Source: Microbacterium arborescens | GTDB taxonomy: Bacteria; Actinomycetota; Actinomycetes; Actinomycetales; Microbacteriaceae | DNA: 64,000 nucleotides | Reading direction: 5' to 3' | Assembly: GCF_030369635.1 (NCBI RefSeq) | Contig: NZ_CP128474.1 | Location: 1,984,001-2,048,000 of the forward strand | In this document: one piece after another, positions 26,072 to 33,297 of the stretch | Layout: every line of letters starts with the position of its first letter | How positions within the stretch are numbered: the first letter of the stretch is position 1 | The notes under the pieces: model-generated | Told to the model about the DNA's origin: nothing | Seen by the model: the letters and a program-made list of their open reading frames with translations, nothing else | Database searches by the model: none | Position numbers and translations under genes: made by a program

Positions 26072-28405
26072 ATGCACCGAACCATCCCACGGCTGACCGC
26101 GGCCGTCACGGCGGCGGTCCTGTCGCTCGGGGCGCTCGCGCTCCCCGCGACGGCGGCCGACGACCCGGCCGGCCCGGTCCCCAGCACGATCACCGTGCCG
26201 CGGGTCGAGAACCTGCCGGCCGACTTCATCGGAGGCGTCGACGTGTCGTCGATGCTGTCGCTCGAAGATTCCGACGTCGTCTTCCGCGACGCCGACGGCG
26301 AACCCGGCGACCTGTTCGCGATCCTGCGGGATGCCGGGGTCAGCGACATCCGCATCCGCGTCTGGAACGACCCCTTCGACGCCGACGGCAACGGTTACGG
26401 CGGCGGCGACGTCGATGTCGCCCGGGCGATCGAGATCGGAGAGCGGGCGACGGCCGCGGGGCTGGGCGTCCTGGTCGACTTCCACTACTCCGACTTCTGG
26501 GCCGACCCCGCCAAGCAGCAGGCGCCGAAGGCGTGGGCGGGGATGACCGTCGACGAGAAGGCCGCCGCGACCGGCACGTTCACGCGCGACGCGCTCACAC
26601 GATTCCGCGACGCCGGCGTCGACGTGCGGATGGTGCAGGTCGGGAACGAGACCAACGGCGGCATCGCCGGCGTCTCCGGGTGGAACGACATGGCGCGGAT
26701 CTTCAGCGCCGGGTCGGCCGCGATCCGCGACGTCATGCCGGAGGCGCTCGTCGTGCTGCACTTCACCAACCCCGAACGCCCCGGTTTCTACGCGGGCGTC
26801 GCCCGCGAGCTCGAGGTGCGGGATGTCGACTACGACGTGTTCGCGTCGTCGTACTACCCCTTCTGGCACGGCACGCCCGAGAACCTGACCGCGGTGCTGT
26901 CGCAGATCGCCGAGACGTACGACAAGAAGGTGCTCGTGGCCGAGACGTCGTGGGCGTACACGCTCGATGACGGCGACGGGCACCCGAACGTCGTGAAGAC
27001 GCCCGAGGACGCGACGCGCTACCCCGTGAGCGTGCAGGGCCAGGCCACCGCCGTCCGCGACGTCGTCCAGGCCGTGGCGAATGTGGGCGACGCGGGCCTG
27101 GGCGTCTTCTACTGGGAGCCGGCGTGGCTTCCGGTGGGTCCGCCCGAGGAGCTCGAGTCCAACCGCGTGCTCTGGGAGCGCGACGGGTCGGGCTGGGCGT
27201 CGAGCTACGCCGGCGGCTACGAGCCGCACGATGCGGGCCAGTGGTTCGGCGGATCCGCGTGGGACAACCAGGCCCTGTTCGACCACGACGGCAACCCGCT
27301 CGCGTCGCTGAACGTGTTCTCGTACGTGCGCACCGGCGCGATCGCCCCTCGGACGGTCAGCGACGTGCAGCGTGTAGCCCTCACCGTCGCGGACGGCGAC
27401 CCGGTCACCCTTCCTGACACCGTCACCGTGTCGTACACCGACGGGACCAGTGAGCAGCAGAACGTCGTCTGGACCCCCGGAACGGATGCCGTCGACGGCG
27501 TCGGCGTCTACACGTTCTCGGGCATCACGTCCGCAGGCCACGCCACGACCGCGACGGTCTCGGTCATGGCCCGCAACCTGATTCTGAACGGCGGCTTCGA
27601 AGACCCCGATGTCTCGATGTGGCGCTCGGAGGGACGCGGTCTCACGGTGCGCGCGACGGACGACCCGCGCTCGGGCACATATTCGGCGCACTTCTGGGCC
27701 GACGCCGCGTATTCGTTCACCCTCGAGCAGGAGGTCGTCGTTCCCGAGGCGGGGTGGTACACCGCATCCGCCGCGGCGCAGGGCGGGGCAGCCGGCACCG
27801 ACGGGCGCCTGCGGCTGAGCCTCGCTGACGCCCGCACCGCCGCTCGCGCGACGGCGACAGAGGCCGACTTCGCTCTCACCGGCTGGCGCGTGTGGTCCAC
27901 CCCGACCACCGAGGCCGTGTTCGCATCCGCGGGCGGCACCCTCACCGTCCGGATCACGGGCGATCTGCCTGCTGGGGCCTGGGGAACGCTCGATGACGTC
28001 TCGCTCGTCCGGGCCGCACCGGCGGCGGACTTCTCGGCCCTGACGGCAGCGACCGTCCGCGCTGGATCGCTCGACCGATCGCTCTACACGGCGACATCCC
28101 TGGCATCGGTCGACGCCGCGCTGGAGTCCGCGCTTTCGATCCTGGCGGCACCGTCGACGTCGCAGACGGACGCCGACGCGGCGACGACGACGCTTCGAGC
28201 AGCGATCGATGCGCTCGTCACCGTGGCGCCCGCTCCCGTGGCATCCGCACCAGTGATGCCCGCACCGGCAGCCTCCCCCGCATCCGCGGATGCCGGCCCG
28301 CTCGCCGCGACCGGCGGCGCACTCCCTCTCGCGGCGCTCGCCATCGCCACGCTGCTGCTGCTCGTCGGCGTCCCTCTCGCCGCCCGCCGCCGGCGCGAAG
28401 GCTGA
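26072..28405 (+). CDS. ganB: Surface GH53 endo-beta-1,4-galactanase with accessory domains
   Basis: Secreted family 53 arabinogalactan endo-beta-1,4-galactanase, 777 residues. A signal peptide (about 1-29, ending TAA) precedes the GH53 barrel (about 48-410), with acid/base Glu193 in QVGNETNGG and nucleophile Glu291 in LVAETSW. After it come a bacterial Ig-like domain (about 430-505), a jelly-roll carbohydrate-binding-like domain starting NLILNGGFED (about 507-650), a helical FIVAR-like segment (about 655-715) and an Ala/Pro linker. The C-terminus has LAATGG, a hydrophobic stretch and RRRREG, a sorting signal of the LAXTG type used by class E sortases. It would cut galactan outside the cell for import by GanSPQ. 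Confidence 0.92.
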   Translation: MHRTIPRLTAAVTAAVLSLGALALPATAADDPAGPVPSTITVPRVENLPADFIGGVDVSSMLSLEDSDVVFRDADGEPGDLFAILRDAGVSDIRIRVWNDPFDADGNGYGGGDVDVARAIEIGERATAAGLGVLVDFHYSDFWADPAKQQAPKAWAGMTVDEKAAATGTFTRDALTRFRDAGVDVRMVQVGNETNGGIAGVSGWNDMARIFSAGSAAIRDVMPEALVVLHFTNPERPGFYAGVARELEVRDVDYDVFASSYYPFWHGTPENLTAVLSQIAETYDKKVLVAETSWAYTLDDGDGHPNVVKTPEDATRYPVSVQGQATAVRDVVQAVANVGDAGLGVFYWEPAWLPVGPPEELESNRVLWERDGSGWASSYAGGYEPHDAGQWFGGSAWDNQALFDHDGNPLASLNVFSYVRTGAIAPRTVSDVQRVALTVADGDPVTLPDTVTVSYTDGTSEQQNVVWTPGTDAVDGVGVYTFSGITSAGHATTATVSVMARNLILNGGFEDPDVSMWRSEGRGLTVRATDDPRSGTYSAHFWADAAYSFTLEQEVVVPEAGWYTASAAAQGGAAGTDGRLRLSLADARTAARATATEADFALTGWRVWSTPTTEAVFASAGGTLTVRITGDLPAGAWGTLDDVSLVRAAPAADFSALTAATVRAGSLDRSLYTATSLASVDAALESALSILAAPSTSQTDADAATTTLRAAIDALVTVAPAPVASAPVMPAPAASPASADAGPLAATGGALPLAALAIATLLLLVGVPLAARRRREG

Positions 28406-28409
28406 TCGC

Positions 28410-28496
28410 CGAGAACGCACCGTCCGCGCGAGAGCGTGCCCTCACCGGTACGTTCTCGCGGAGGCGGTGCGTTCTCGCGGGGACGGCGTTCTCGCG
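28410..28496. repeat. Cluster of CGAGAACG / CGTTCTCG repeats between convergent genes
   Basis: CGAGAACGCACCG at 28410-28422 and its exact reverse complement at 28465-28477 frame a second, imperfect pair (CGCGAGAGCG and CGTTCTCGCG). A further GTTCTCGCG touches the rsmI stop. The region can fold into nested hairpins and probably terminates both ganB and rsmI. Confidence 0.55.
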
Positions 28497-29321
28497 TCAG
28501 GGGCGCGTGCGCGCCGCGAGCGCAGCCTGGTACAGATCGCGTGACGACAGACCGGTCGCGCCGGCCACCTCGGCGGCCGCGTCTTTGAGCCGGATGCCGT
28601 CGGCCACGAGCCGCTGCACCTGAGCGAGCGCATCGGCGGGATCGATCTCGCGCACCCCGGCGCCCTCGATCACGATCACGATCTCACCGCGGACGCCCTC
28701 GGCCGCCCACGCGGCGAGCTCGTCGAGGGTTCCCCGGGCGACCTCTTCGTGCAGCTTCGTGAGCTCGCGGCAGACAGCCGCCCGCCGTTCCCCTCCGAAC
28801 GCGTCGGCCATCGCACGGAGCACCTCGGCGATCCGCGACGGCGCTTCGAAGAAGACGAGCGTGCGCTGCTCGCCCGCCAATTGATCGAACAGCCGGCGCC
28901 GCTCCCCCGGCTTGCGCGGCGGGAACCCCTCGAACGCGAACCGATCGGTCGGAAGCCCCGAGACGGCGAGCGCGGCGAGCACCGCGCTCGGTCCGGGGAG
29001 GACGGTCACGGTCACTCCGGCTGCGGCGGCCGCCGCCACGAGTCCGAACCCGGGGTCGCTGACCGTCGGCATCCCGGCGTCACTGAGGACGAGGACGTCC
29101 TCGGTGCGCGCACGCTCGACAAGCTCGGCGGCCCGCTGCTTCTCGTTGTGATCGTGCAGCGCGATCAGGCGCGGGCGATTCGTGACGCCGAGCGCTTGAA
29201 GCAGCCGCTGCGTGGTGCGGGTGTCCTCGGCGGCGATCGTCGTCGCCCGCTCGAGGGCCGTGACCAGCCGCGTCGTGGCGTCGCCGAGGTTGCCGATGGG
29301 CGTCGCGGCGAGGATGATCAC
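28497..29321 (-). CDS. rsmI: 16S rRNA (cytidine1402-2'-O)-methyltransferase
   Basis: RsmI methylates the ribose of C1402 in the decoding centre of 16S rRNA. The protein has 274 residues. Family motifs are ILAATPIGNLGD, EDTRTTQRLL, LSDAGMPTVSDPG, VLPGPSAVLAALAVSGLPTDRFAFEGFPPRK and FFEAPSRI. The GTG at 29321 is six bases after TATGCT, so the transcript is probably leaderless. It is divergent from pmt with only 22 bases between start codons. Confidence 0.95.
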   Translation of the reverse strand: MIILAATPIGNLGDATTRLVTALERATTIAAEDTRTTQRLLQALGVTNRPRLIALHDHNEKQRAAELVERARTEDVLVLSDAGMPTVSDPGFGLVAAAAAAGVTVTVLPGPSAVLAALAVSGLPTDRFAFEGFPPRKPGERRRLFDQLAGEQRTLVFFEAPSRIAEVLRAMADAFGGERRAAVCRELTKLHEEVARGTLDELAAWAAEGVRGEIVIVIEGAGVREIDPADALAQVQRLVADGIRLKDAAAEVAGATGLSSRDLYQAALAARTRP

Positions 29322-29327
29322 CGCCCC

Positions 29328-29337
29328 AGCATAGGCT
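29328..29337. promoter_or_regulatory. Overlapping divergent leaderless promoters of rsmI and pmt
   Basis: TATGCT on the minus strand (29333-29328) serves rsmI and TAGGCT on the plus strand (29332-29337) serves pmt. The two -10 boxes share two base pairs, and each is six bases from its GTG, so only one polymerase can open the site at a time. Confidence 0.65.
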
Positions 29338-29343
29338 GGCGGC

Positions 29344-30939
29344 GTGACGACGACCGCTGAGCCGCTGCTCCCCGAGACTCGTCGGCCGACCCTTCTCGAC
29401 CGGTGGCACGAGCGCTTCTTCGGCGACCCGCTCTTCGCCCGACGGGCGGCCTGGATCGCCCCCCTCGTCATCACGCTGATCGCCGCCGTCCTGCGGATGT
29501 GGAACCTCGGGCACCCCCACGCCGTGGTCTTCGACGAGACCTACTACGTCAAGGACGCCTGGAGCCAATGGGTGCTCGGCTACGCCGCGACCTGGCCCGA
29601 CGGCGCCGACGAACGCTTCCTCGCCGGCGAGACCGACATCTTCACCACGACGGGCAGCTTCGTCGTGCATCCTCCGCTCGGCAAGTACCTCATCGGGCTT
29701 CCCATGGCGCTGTTCGGCGCCGACTCGACTTTCGCCTGGCGTCTCGGCACGGCGCTCGCGGGCACGGCGTGCGTGCTCGTGCTGTACCTCCTCGCGCGCA
29801 GCCTCACCGGCTCGATCGTCTTCGCCTCGCTCGCGTCCGGTCTGCTCGCGATCGACGGCCTCGGCATCGTGATGAGTCGCGTCGCCCTGCTCGACATCTT
29901 CCTGACGCTGTTCACGCTGCTGGCGTTCTGGTTCGTCGTGCTGGATCGCAACCGCTCCCGGGTCGTGCTCGCCGAGCGCATCGCGGCGCGGTGGGACGAC
30001 ATCGGCGCACCCGCCTGGGGTCCGGTGCTCTGGAACCGTCCGTGGGTGATCGCCGCGGGCGCGGCCGCCGGCGCTGCGACCGCGGTGAAGTGGTCGGGGG
30101 TGTGGGTGCTGGCGGCGATCGGCATCTACCTGGTGGTGAGCGATGCCCTGGCGCGCCGCAGCGCCGGCATCCTGTACTGGCCGGCCGACGCGACCGCCCG
30201 TCAGGGAGCGGTGTCGTTCGTGCTGCTCGTTCCGGTGGCGCTCGCGGTCTACCTCGCGTCGTGGACCGGCTGGTTCGTCACCGACGGCGGGTACGACCGG
30301 CATGCGGCGGACGCGAACCCGGCGACCGGCTTCTGGTCATGGGTGCCGCTGCCGCTGCAGAGCCTCTGGCGCTATCACGAGTCGATGTACGGCTCGACGG
30401 CCGCGATGTCGACTCCTCACGCCTACGCGAGCCCCGCAGCGCAATGGCCGCTGCTGCTCCGACCGACGTCGATGTACGCGGGCAGCACTCCCGGCGGCAC
30501 GGGATCGTGCACCGATGCGAACGGCTGCTGGGAGATCCTCTACAGCATGCCGAACCCGATCATCTGGTGGGCGGGCGTGGCGAGCGTGCTGTACCTCGTC
30601 TACCTGTTCTTCCGCACCCGCGACGGCGCCTACGGCATCGTGCTGACCGGTGTGATCGCGACGTACTCGCCGTGGCTGCTCTTTCCCGAGCGCACGATCT
30701 TCCAGTTCTACACCGTGCTCATCCAGCCGTTCCTGCTGCTCGCGCTCGTGTTCGTCATCCGATCCGCTGTGCGCTCGGCGCGGCGCGACCGGGGAACCAC
30801 GCGCGGCGTCGAGCGCATCGTGCTGGTGTTCCTCGGGGTCGTCCTGGTCCTCGCTGCGTTCTGGTTCCCGTTGTGGTCGGCGATCTCGGTTCCCTACGAG
30901 TTCTATCGGCTGCACAACTGGCTCCCCGGCTGGGTCTGA
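29344..30939 (+). CDS. pmt: Dolichyl-phosphate-mannose--protein mannosyltransferase (polyprenyl-phosphate-mannose type)
   Basis: Integral membrane GT39-type enzyme that transfers mannose from polyprenyl phosphate to Ser/Thr of proteins leaving through the Sec pathway. The protein has 531 residues with many membrane segments. The catalytic loop after the first segment reads HPHAVVFDETYYVKDAWS, containing the Asp-Glu pair, and the C-terminal domain resembles Mycobacterium Rv1002c. The GTG at 29344 is six bases after TAGGCT. The divergent pair with rsmI is conserved in actinobacteria. Confidence 0.94.
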   Translation: MTTTAEPLLPETRRPTLLDRWHERFFGDPLFARRAAWIAPLVITLIAAVLRMWNLGHPHAVVFDETYYVKDAWSQWVLGYAATWPDGADERFLAGETDIFTTTGSFVVHPPLGKYLIGLPMALFGADSTFAWRLGTALAGTACVLVLYLLARSLTGSIVFASLASGLLAIDGLGIVMSRVALLDIFLTLFTLLAFWFVVLDRNRSRVVLAERIAARWDDIGAPAWGPVLWNRPWVIAAGAAAGAATAVKWSGVWVLAAIGIYLVVSDALARRSAGILYWPADATARQGAVSFVLLVPVALAVYLASWTGWFVTDGGYDRHAADANPATGFWSWVPLPLQSLWRYHESMYGSTAAMSTPHAYASPAAQWPLLLRPTSMYAGSTPGGTGSCTDANGCWEILYSMPNPIIWWAGVASVLYLVYLFFRTRDGAYGIVLTGVIATYSPWLLFPERTIFQFYTVLIQPFLLLALVFVIRSAVRSARRDRGTTRGVERIVLVFLGVVLVLAAFWFPLWSAISVPYEFYRLHNWLPGWV

Positions 30940-30960
30940 CGCACGCCCGACGCCGCCCCG

Positions 30961-30966
30961 TAGGCT
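30961..30966 (+). promoter_or_regulatory. TAGGCT box of a leaderless promoter opening the FHA/kinase cluster
   Basis: TAGGCT is followed after six bases by the GTG at 30973. It is the most obvious promoter for the start of the cluster. Confidence 0.55.
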
Positions 30967-30972
30967 AGGCGC

Positions 30973-32037
30973 GTGTTCCGCTACCCGACGCCCGACGACG
31001 CCCATGGTGCGGGCTTCGCGATGGTCACCGACCGGTTCGCCCTGCTTCTCGGCCCGGGCGCCGGTGAAGCGCTCGCCGCCGCCGTGTGGGAGGCGATGAC
31101 GGCGCGGGATGCCGCGTTCGAAGACGTGCTCTCCGTGATCGCGGCGGTCGGCATCGGGTCGCTCCCCGACCTCGCTCTGGTCGAGCTCGTCGATGCTGGA
31201 TCGAGTGCGGTCTCCGTCGCCGTCCGAGGCGGCGCCACGATCGATCTGCACGGCCCGCAGCGCAGCAGCTACGCGGGCACCGGGGTCGGCACGTGGGTCG
31301 AGGGGTCCGCTCAGCACGTCGCCGGCATCTCGCTCGGCCTCGGCGCCGCACCCGGTCCCTCGGTGCTCCCGATCGGCCGGGGCGTCGTGCGCACGGACGC
31401 CCTGGAGTGGGGCGCGGCAGCCCCCGCCGCGGTCGCCTCGCCCGCCGTCGAGGTGGCGACGGTGGCCTCCCCCGCCATCGAGGCGCCGGAGGACGCCGCC
31501 CCTCTCGAGACGGTCGCCGTGGACCGGCGGACGCTGACACCGTCCTTCGGCCCGCGCCGCAGTTCCCAGCCCGTGGCAGGCCCGGCGGCATCGCCGGCGC
31601 CTGTGCCTGCGCCCGTGCCGACGCCCCCGCAACCCGAGATGGACGACAGCACCGTCCTCGGGTCGCGTCGCGGGGCCGCCCCGGTCGCCGAGGCGCCCGC
31701 GTCGCGCCGATACGTCCTCCGCCTCGAGCCGGGCGGGGAGTATCCGCTCGATCACCCCATCGTGCTCGGGCGGGCGCCGCGGGCCGCGCAGCATCCCGGA
31801 GCGCGGATCATCGCGGTGCCCTCGCCGCGCAAGGAGGTCTCCGGCACGCATGTGGAGGTCAGGCTCGAGGACGACGTGCTCGTCGTCCGCGACCTCGGCT
31901 CGACGAACGGCACCATCGTGCGCGATGCATCCGGAGACGTAGGACTGCTGCGCAGCGGCGCCACCTCGCGTGTCTCGCCGGGTGCCGTGCTCGATCTGGG
32001 CGACGGCGTACTCGCGTCATTCGAGTCGCCTTCGTGA
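30973..32037 (+). CDS. FHA-domain protein 1 with TVL phospho-site motif
   Basis: Probably cytosolic phosphothreonine-reader, 354 residues. Residues 1-115 form a conserved-looking domain I cannot name. A Pro/Ala-rich linker holds the acidic motif MDDSTVLGSRR with Thr227. The C-terminal FHA domain (about 250-350) shows LGRAP, SGTHVEV and LGSTNGT, the residues that bind phosphothreonine. By analogy with GarA/OdhI, phosphorylation of Thr227 could be read by its own or a partner FHA domain; this is inference. A 113-base gap separates it from the kinase gene. Confidence 0.88.
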   Translation: MFRYPTPDDAHGAGFAMVTDRFALLLGPGAGEALAAAVWEAMTARDAAFEDVLSVIAAVGIGSLPDLALVELVDAGSSAVSVAVRGGATIDLHGPQRSSYAGTGVGTWVEGSAQHVAGISLGLGAAPGPSVLPIGRGVVRTDALEWGAAAPAAVASPAVEVATVASPAIEAPEDAAPLETVAVDRRTLTPSFGPRRSSQPVAGPAASPAPVPAPVPTPPQPEMDDSTVLGSRRGAAPVAEAPASRRYVLRLEPGGEYPLDHPIVLGRAPRAAQHPGARIIAVPSPRKEVSGTHVEVRLEDDVLVVRDLGSTNGTIVRDASGDVGLLRSGATSRVSPGAVLDLGDGVLASFESPS

Positions 32038-32150
32038 ACACGCGTCAAGCGATTTCCCGGCCCGACCGTGGTGTGTTAGAAAAATCTCACCGGATTCGGA
32101 TTCCGGGGGACGCCGTCGTCGCGCCCCCGTTGACAGGGGGTGCATGACTC
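32038..32150 (+). promoter_or_regulatory. Leader region before the kinase gene
   Basis: An AT-rich patch GTTAGAAAAATC near 32076-32090 contains TAGAAA, a -10 candidate. A CCCCC-GTTGACA-GGGGG hairpin stands about ten bases before the GTG. A promoter internal to the cluster is possible but not proven. Confidence 0.3.
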
Positions 32151-33296
32151 GTGGCGTCGAGACTGCCCTCCGCGCCGCCCGGTCTTGCGGGATTCACCTA
32201 CGTCCGTCCGCTGGGTACCGGCGGCTTCGCCGACGTCTTCCTCTTCGAGCAGAACCTCCCCCGTCGCCCCGTCGCCGTGAAGGTGCTGCTGGAGGACATC
32301 GTCGACGAGAGCCTGCTGCGGATGTTCAACGCCGAGGCGGATGTCATGGCGCGCCTCAGCTCGCACCCCTCCATCCTGACGATCTACGAAGCGTCGATCT
32401 CCTCTGACGGGCGGCCTTACATCGTGATGGAGTACTGCCCCACGTCCCTCACCAACCGGTACCGCCGCGAAGTGATCCCGGTGGCAGAGGTGCTGCAGCT
32501 CGGCGTCAAGATCGGATCGGCGCTCGAGACGGCCCACCGATCCGGGCTGCTCCACCGGGACATCAAGCCCTCCAACATCCTCATCACGACCTTCGGCACC
32601 CCGGTGCTCTCGGACTTCGGCATCGCCGCGGCCATCTCGGGTCGCTCGGACGGCGACGAGGTGTTCGCGATGTCGGTGCCCTGGAGCGCGCCGGAGATCA
32701 TCGACGAGCGCGTTTCCGGCTCGGTCGCGGCCGAGGTGTGGGGGCTCGGCGCGACGCTGTACTCGCTCCTGGCCGGTCGCAGCCCGTTCGAGCGCGCCGG
32801 CAGCGGTCAGAACAGCCGCGACCAGCTGAAATCGCGCATCCGGAAAGCGTCGTACACGCCCATCGGTCGCGCCGACGTGCCCGATCGCCTCGAGCAGGTG
32901 CTCGCGCGGGCGATGAGCCGGGACCCGGGTGCACGGCATGCGACGGCCGCCGAGCTCGCCCATGACCTGCAGCTCGTCCAGCACGAGCTCGGGCTCCCGC
33001 ACACCCCGATGGAAGTCGCCGTCGACGAGTGGGCAGCGGCGGGCGCCAGCGTCGATTTCGCCGACGACCGCGCGCGCGGGCCGGTGCGGCCATCGGTGGC
33101 ATACGAGTCGCGTCGACCGGCGCGAGCCGCCCGCGTCGTCGATCGCCGTCCCGACGAAGGCACGATCCTCGCGGGAGCCGAGCCGACGCGCCGTCTCGGA
33201 ACCGCTGCACGGGTCGCTCTGATCGCCGGCGGCGGCCTGCTGGTCGCCGGCGCAGGCGCCGTGACGACACTCCTCATCGTCGGCGGAGGGTTCTGA
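32151..33296 (+). CDS. Membrane Ser/Thr protein kinase, active-site residues intact
   Basis: Hanks-type kinase of the PknB class, 381 residues. The glycine loop is LGTGGFADV, the ATP lysine Lys44 (VAVKVL), the catalytic Asp137 (LLHRDIKPSNIL) and LSDFGIA all remain. The activation segment ends in VPWSAPE. A linker contains PDEGTILAG (Thr338), similar to the TVL motif in the FHA proteins. One membrane segment (about 352-376) leaves a very short external tail, so there is no sensor domain. The GTG at 32151 has only a distant AGGGGG. The giant protein gene begins one base after its stop. Confidence 0.93.
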   Translation: MASRLPSAPPGLAGFTYVRPLGTGGFADVFLFEQNLPRRPVAVKVLLEDIVDESLLRMFNAEADVMARLSSHPSILTIYEASISSDGRPYIVMEYCPTSLTNRYRREVIPVAEVLQLGVKIGSALETAHRSGLLHRDIKPSNILITTFGTPVLSDFGIAAAISGRSDGDEVFAMSVPWSAPEIIDERVSGSVAAEVWGLGATLYSLLAGRSPFERAGSGQNSRDQLKSRIRKASYTPIGRADVPDRLEQVLARAMSRDPGARHATAAELAHDLQLVQHELGLPHTPMEVAVDEWAAAGASVDFADDRARGPVRPSVAYESRRPARAARVVDRRPDEGTILAGAEPTRRLGTAARVALIAGGGLLVAGAGAVTTLLIVGGGF

Positions 33297-33297
33297 G

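Noticed and set aside
24971..28420. A 1149-codon open frame on the minus strand opposite ganQ and ganB.
   Set aside because: It is Arg-rich, low in complexity and antisense to two clear family members. Such frames arise from G/C third positions in high-GC genes.
32130..32135. TTGACA before the kinase gene as a -35 element.
   Set aside because: No -10-like hexamer occurs at the right distance, and the word is the loop of a CCCCC/GGGGG hairpin.
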